Below are positions 14,973 through 17,067 of a stretch of DNA of 17,067 nucleotides, piece after piece. The position numbers were made by a program, and so were the translations under genes. Each line of letters opens with the position of its first letter. Position 1 is the stretch's first letter. This DNA is from JAHDHW01 sp964551455 (GTDB lineage: Bacteria; Bacteroidota; Bacteroidia; Chitinophagales; Saprospiraceae), in the NCBI GenBank assembly GCA_964551455.1, contig CAZKDA010000095.1:1-17067 (forward strand). The letters are read 5' to 3'. The notes beneath the pieces were generated by a model. It saw only the letters and a list, made by a program, of their open reading frames with translations. It was not told the DNA's origin and did no database searches.

Positions 14973-16739
14973 ATGAAAAGTTCGATACTCCTCCTCTTCA
15001 GTTTGGTATTACTCATCGGCTGTAAAAATAAAAAGCAAGAGAACTACGACAATTGGGTTACGGTTTGCCTGCCTGCCGAACCCGACCGCCTCAACCCGCT
15101 TTTATCAACAAGCGTTTATGCCTCGCAGATTGAATCTCACGTATTCATGCCCCTGCTCCAATTCGACCCACAAAGCCTGGAGCTTACTCCCTGCCTGGCT
15201 GTTTCACGACCCGAAATCCAAAAACTATCTGACGGAAATAGTGGCCGTGGAATGGCTTACACTTTTCGAATCCATGAAGAAGCCGTTTGGGATGATGGCA
15301 AACCGGTAACTGCCGACGATTATATTTTTACCATGAAAACGATCCTCAACCCAAAAGTGGAAGCGCCGGCATACCGCGCGTATTTTGATTTTTTGGAAGA
15401 TATAAAAACCGATCCTGCCAATCCGAAAAAATTTACGATCCACACCAATCGGCCGTACATCCTTGCAGAAGCGGCATTGGGCAACATCGATGTGTATCCG
15501 GAACACCTTTACGATCCCCGTGGTATTATGAAAAAATTTTCGGTCAAATCGCTTTCCAATCACGAAAAGGCTGATAGTATCGCCGAAAAAGATTCTTTGC
15601 TGGGGGGTTTTGCCGAAGCGTTTAACTCCTCGGCATTTTCCCGCGAGAAAGACCATATCAATGGTTGCGGAGCTTACCGTTTTGAAGAATGGATCAGTGG
15701 CGAAAGGATCGTTTTAAGCCGTAAAACCAATTGGTGGGGCGATAAATTGGTCAGCGAATATCCATTGTTAAAAGCCTTGCCTGAAAAGATCATCTACCGC
15801 CCCGTAGCCGACGGAACCACCGCCATTACGCTTTTGAAAAACCAGGAGATCGACGCGATGGGTTCGATCCGCGCCGAAGCTTTCGTAGAGCTTTCGGAAA
15901 ATGAATCGTTTAAACAATTTTATAACCTACATACCCCTCCTTATTTGGCCTATTATTACATCGGATTTAACACGAAAAGCACCAGACTGGACGACAAAAA
16001 CGTGAGGAGGGCGATAGCCCATTTGCTGGATGTCGATGCTGTGATCCGCTCGGTAATGCATGGATATGCAGAAAGGACTATCGGGCCGATCCATCCCGTA
16101 AAGCCGTATTACCACCGCAATTTGGTGCCTGTCCCCTTCGATCCGCAAGCTGCCCGGCAACTGCTCAACGCCGTCGGCTGGGTAGATTCCGACAACGACG
16201 GGTGGCTCGATAAAACGATCGACGGCCAAAAGATGGGCATGGAACTTACTTTTAAATACAGCGCCGGTAACGATGTGGCGGAAGCCGTAGGATTATTATT
16301 GAAAAACAATGCCCGCGAAGCCGGAGTCAACATCAATTTGCAACCCCTTGAATTCTCGCGGCTGATCGACGATACCCGCAAGCGAGACTTCGACCTTTTT
16401 TACATGGCATGGTCGAATCTGCCTACGCTGGACGATCTGCGTCAAACCTGGCACACGCAGAGCGATACGCCGAAAGGCAGCAACAAGGTTGGGTTTGGAA
16501 ATGCACTTTCTGATTCGATCATCGATGCCATCCGTGTAGAAATGGATGAACAGAAACGCAACGAATTGTACCTCCGCATCCAGGAGATCATTTACGATGA
16601 ACAACCTTATATTTTTCTTTTTGCACCAAAAGAACGGATCGCCATCCACAAGCGGTTTGAAGCGGAAACCTCGGCCAGAAGACCCGGATATTTTGAAAAC
16701 CTGTTTGAGCTGCGCAAAAAAGAACCTTCAAATGATTAA
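14973..16739 (+). CDS. Oligopeptide-type ABC transporter solute-binding lipoprotein
   Basis: A 588-residue family 5 solute-binding protein (SBP_bac_5). A lipoprotein signal ends in L-I-G-C with Cys17. The family landmarks follow: A-E-P-D-R-L-N-P-L-L at 35-44, then V-F-M-P-L-L-Q-F, the A-V-W-D-D-G-K-P-V-T-A-D-D-Y motif at about 104-117, G-C-G-A-Y-R-F-E-E-W mid-protein, and V-R-R-A-I-A-H-L-L-D-V-D. These proteins capture peptides or other solutes outside the inner membrane and hand them to an ABC permease, here expected in the Dpp/Opp group. No permease or ATPase gene is in the window. A second paralogue begins 117 bp downstream on the same strand. Ligand cannot be predicted. The protein is full length. 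Confidence 0.93.
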   Translation: MKSSILLLFSLVLLIGCKNKKQENYDNWVTVCLPAEPDRLNPLLSTSVYASQIESHVFMPLLQFDPQSLELTPCLAVSRPEIQKLSDGNSGRGMAYTFRIHEEAVWDDGKPVTADDYIFTMKTILNPKVEAPAYRAYFDFLEDIKTDPANPKKFTIHTNRPYILAEAALGNIDVYPEHLYDPRGIMKKFSVKSLSNHEKADSIAEKDSLLGGFAEAFNSSAFSREKDHINGCGAYRFEEWISGERIVLSRKTNWWGDKLVSEYPLLKALPEKIIYRPVADGTTAITLLKNQEIDAMGSIRAEAFVELSENESFKQFYNLHTPPYLAYYYIGFNTKSTRLDDKNVRRAIAHLLDVDAVIRSVMHGYAERTIGPIHPVKPYYHRNLVPVPFDPQAARQLLNAVGWVDSDNDGWLDKTIDGQKMGMELTFKYSAGNDVAEAVGLLLKNNAREAGVNINLQPLEFSRLIDDTRKRDFDLFYMAWSNLPTLDDLRQTWHTQSDTPKGSNKVGFGNALSDSIIDAIRVEMDEQKRNELYLRIQEIIYDEQPYIFLFAPKERIAIHKRFEAETSARRPGYFENLFELRKKEPSND

Positions 16740-16772
16740 AATACCGGCGGCTGTCGTTTGGATAAAATATTT

Positions 16773-16780
16773 TATCTTTG
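16773..16780 (+). promoter_or_regulatory. Candidate -7 promoter element for the second solute-binding gene
   Basis: TATCTTTG matches the Bacteroidota TAnnTTTG consensus exactly, about 75 bp before the ATG at 16857. The nearest upstream TTTG (16757-16760) is only 12 bp away, shorter than the usual 17-23, so the -33 part is unconvincing. If real, the second gene has its own promoter. Confidence 0.4.
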
Positions 16781-16856
16781 AAATCGCCACGAGCTAAAAG
16801 CGCAGAATAGTACTTTGCAAAACATTTTTTTCAATACTAATCCCCTTAATCCCGGT

Positions 16857-17067
16857 ATGCAAAATCGAACATTCTTCCCTTTCGCCTTTCAAATATTGAT
16901 CGCAAGTTTTCTTGTCTTTTCGTCTTGCAAAACTGATACTAAATCCGACACTCAGGAAATCACAAAAGCATCAACGGTCACCGTAAGGCTTCGCGCCGAA
17001 GCCGACCGGCTCAATCCCTTGCTGACGTACAGAGCCTGGTCAACGCATATTATAAATTTCATTTTCC
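16857..17067 (+). CDS. Second family 5 solute-binding lipoprotein, 5' part only
   Basis: An open frame from ATG at 16857 runs to the window end (70 codons seen). It encodes a lipoprotein signal with F-S-S-C and Cys24, a short Thr/Ser/Lys-rich linker, then V-T-V-R-L-R and A-E-A-D-R-L-N-P-L-L at 47-56. That segment differs from the upstream 14973 protein (A-E-P-D-R-L-N-P-L-L) at one position in ten, so this is a tandem paralogue of the oligopeptide-type solute-binding family. It continues beyond the window. Confidence 0.87.
   Translation, partial: MQNRTFFPFAFQILIASFLVFSSCKTDTKSDTQEITKASTVTVRLRAEADRLNPLLTYRAWSTHIINFIF

Overview
The window comes from a Bacteroidota chromosome, most likely a Saprospiria-like lineage. 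It carries type IX secretion / gliding-type envelope genes (a PorP/SprF-family protein and a PorW/SprE-like TPR lipoprotein), a bactofilin, AtpZ/AtpI genes and a GbsR/MarR-type regulator. Translation starts lack Shine-Dalgarno sequences, and a few intergenic sites resemble the Bacteroidota TAnnTTTG promoter element. No rRNA, tRNA, CRISPR array, transposase or phage gene is visible. The taxonomic placement is an inference from gene content.

Layout. 180-680 encodes a GbsR/MarR-type regulator. A 295-bp gap with two GC-rich hairpins follows. 976-3304 is a tight pair: a DUF1015 protein and an Atz/Trz-type amidohydrolase. After an 8-bp tandem repeat and a candidate promoter, 3490-5935 holds a second pair: an unrecognised 444-aa protein and a trypsin-like protease with a zinc ribbon. 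Both members end or contain a similar alpha/beta segment with a nearly identical A-D-x-aromatic-D-x-x-L-x-D-E-F motif. 6199-7248 is an orphan PorP/SprF-family protein with a clear terminator behind it. 7704-9243 is a compact run: bactofilin, AtpZ, an AtpI-like four-helix membrane protein and a biotin carrier protein. The F1Fo ATP synthase genes that often follow the first three genes are absent.

9289-12165 (minus) is the PorW/SprE-like lipoprotein, with a striking lysine-rich insertion. It is divergent from an M23 peptidase anchored in the inner membrane (12357-13250), followed by a small HAD-type phosphatase (13323-13751). A TIGR01777 family oxidoreductase (minus, 13794-14705) comes next. 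After a repeat-rich gap, two paralogous oligopeptide-type solute-binding lipoproteins lie in tandem, the second cut by the window end.

Most of this is ordinary core or envelope gene content. The least explained parts are the protease / 444-aa protein pair, the AtpZ/AtpI run ending in a biotin carrier, the lysine-rich PorW insert, and the intergenic hairpins and 8-bp repeats.
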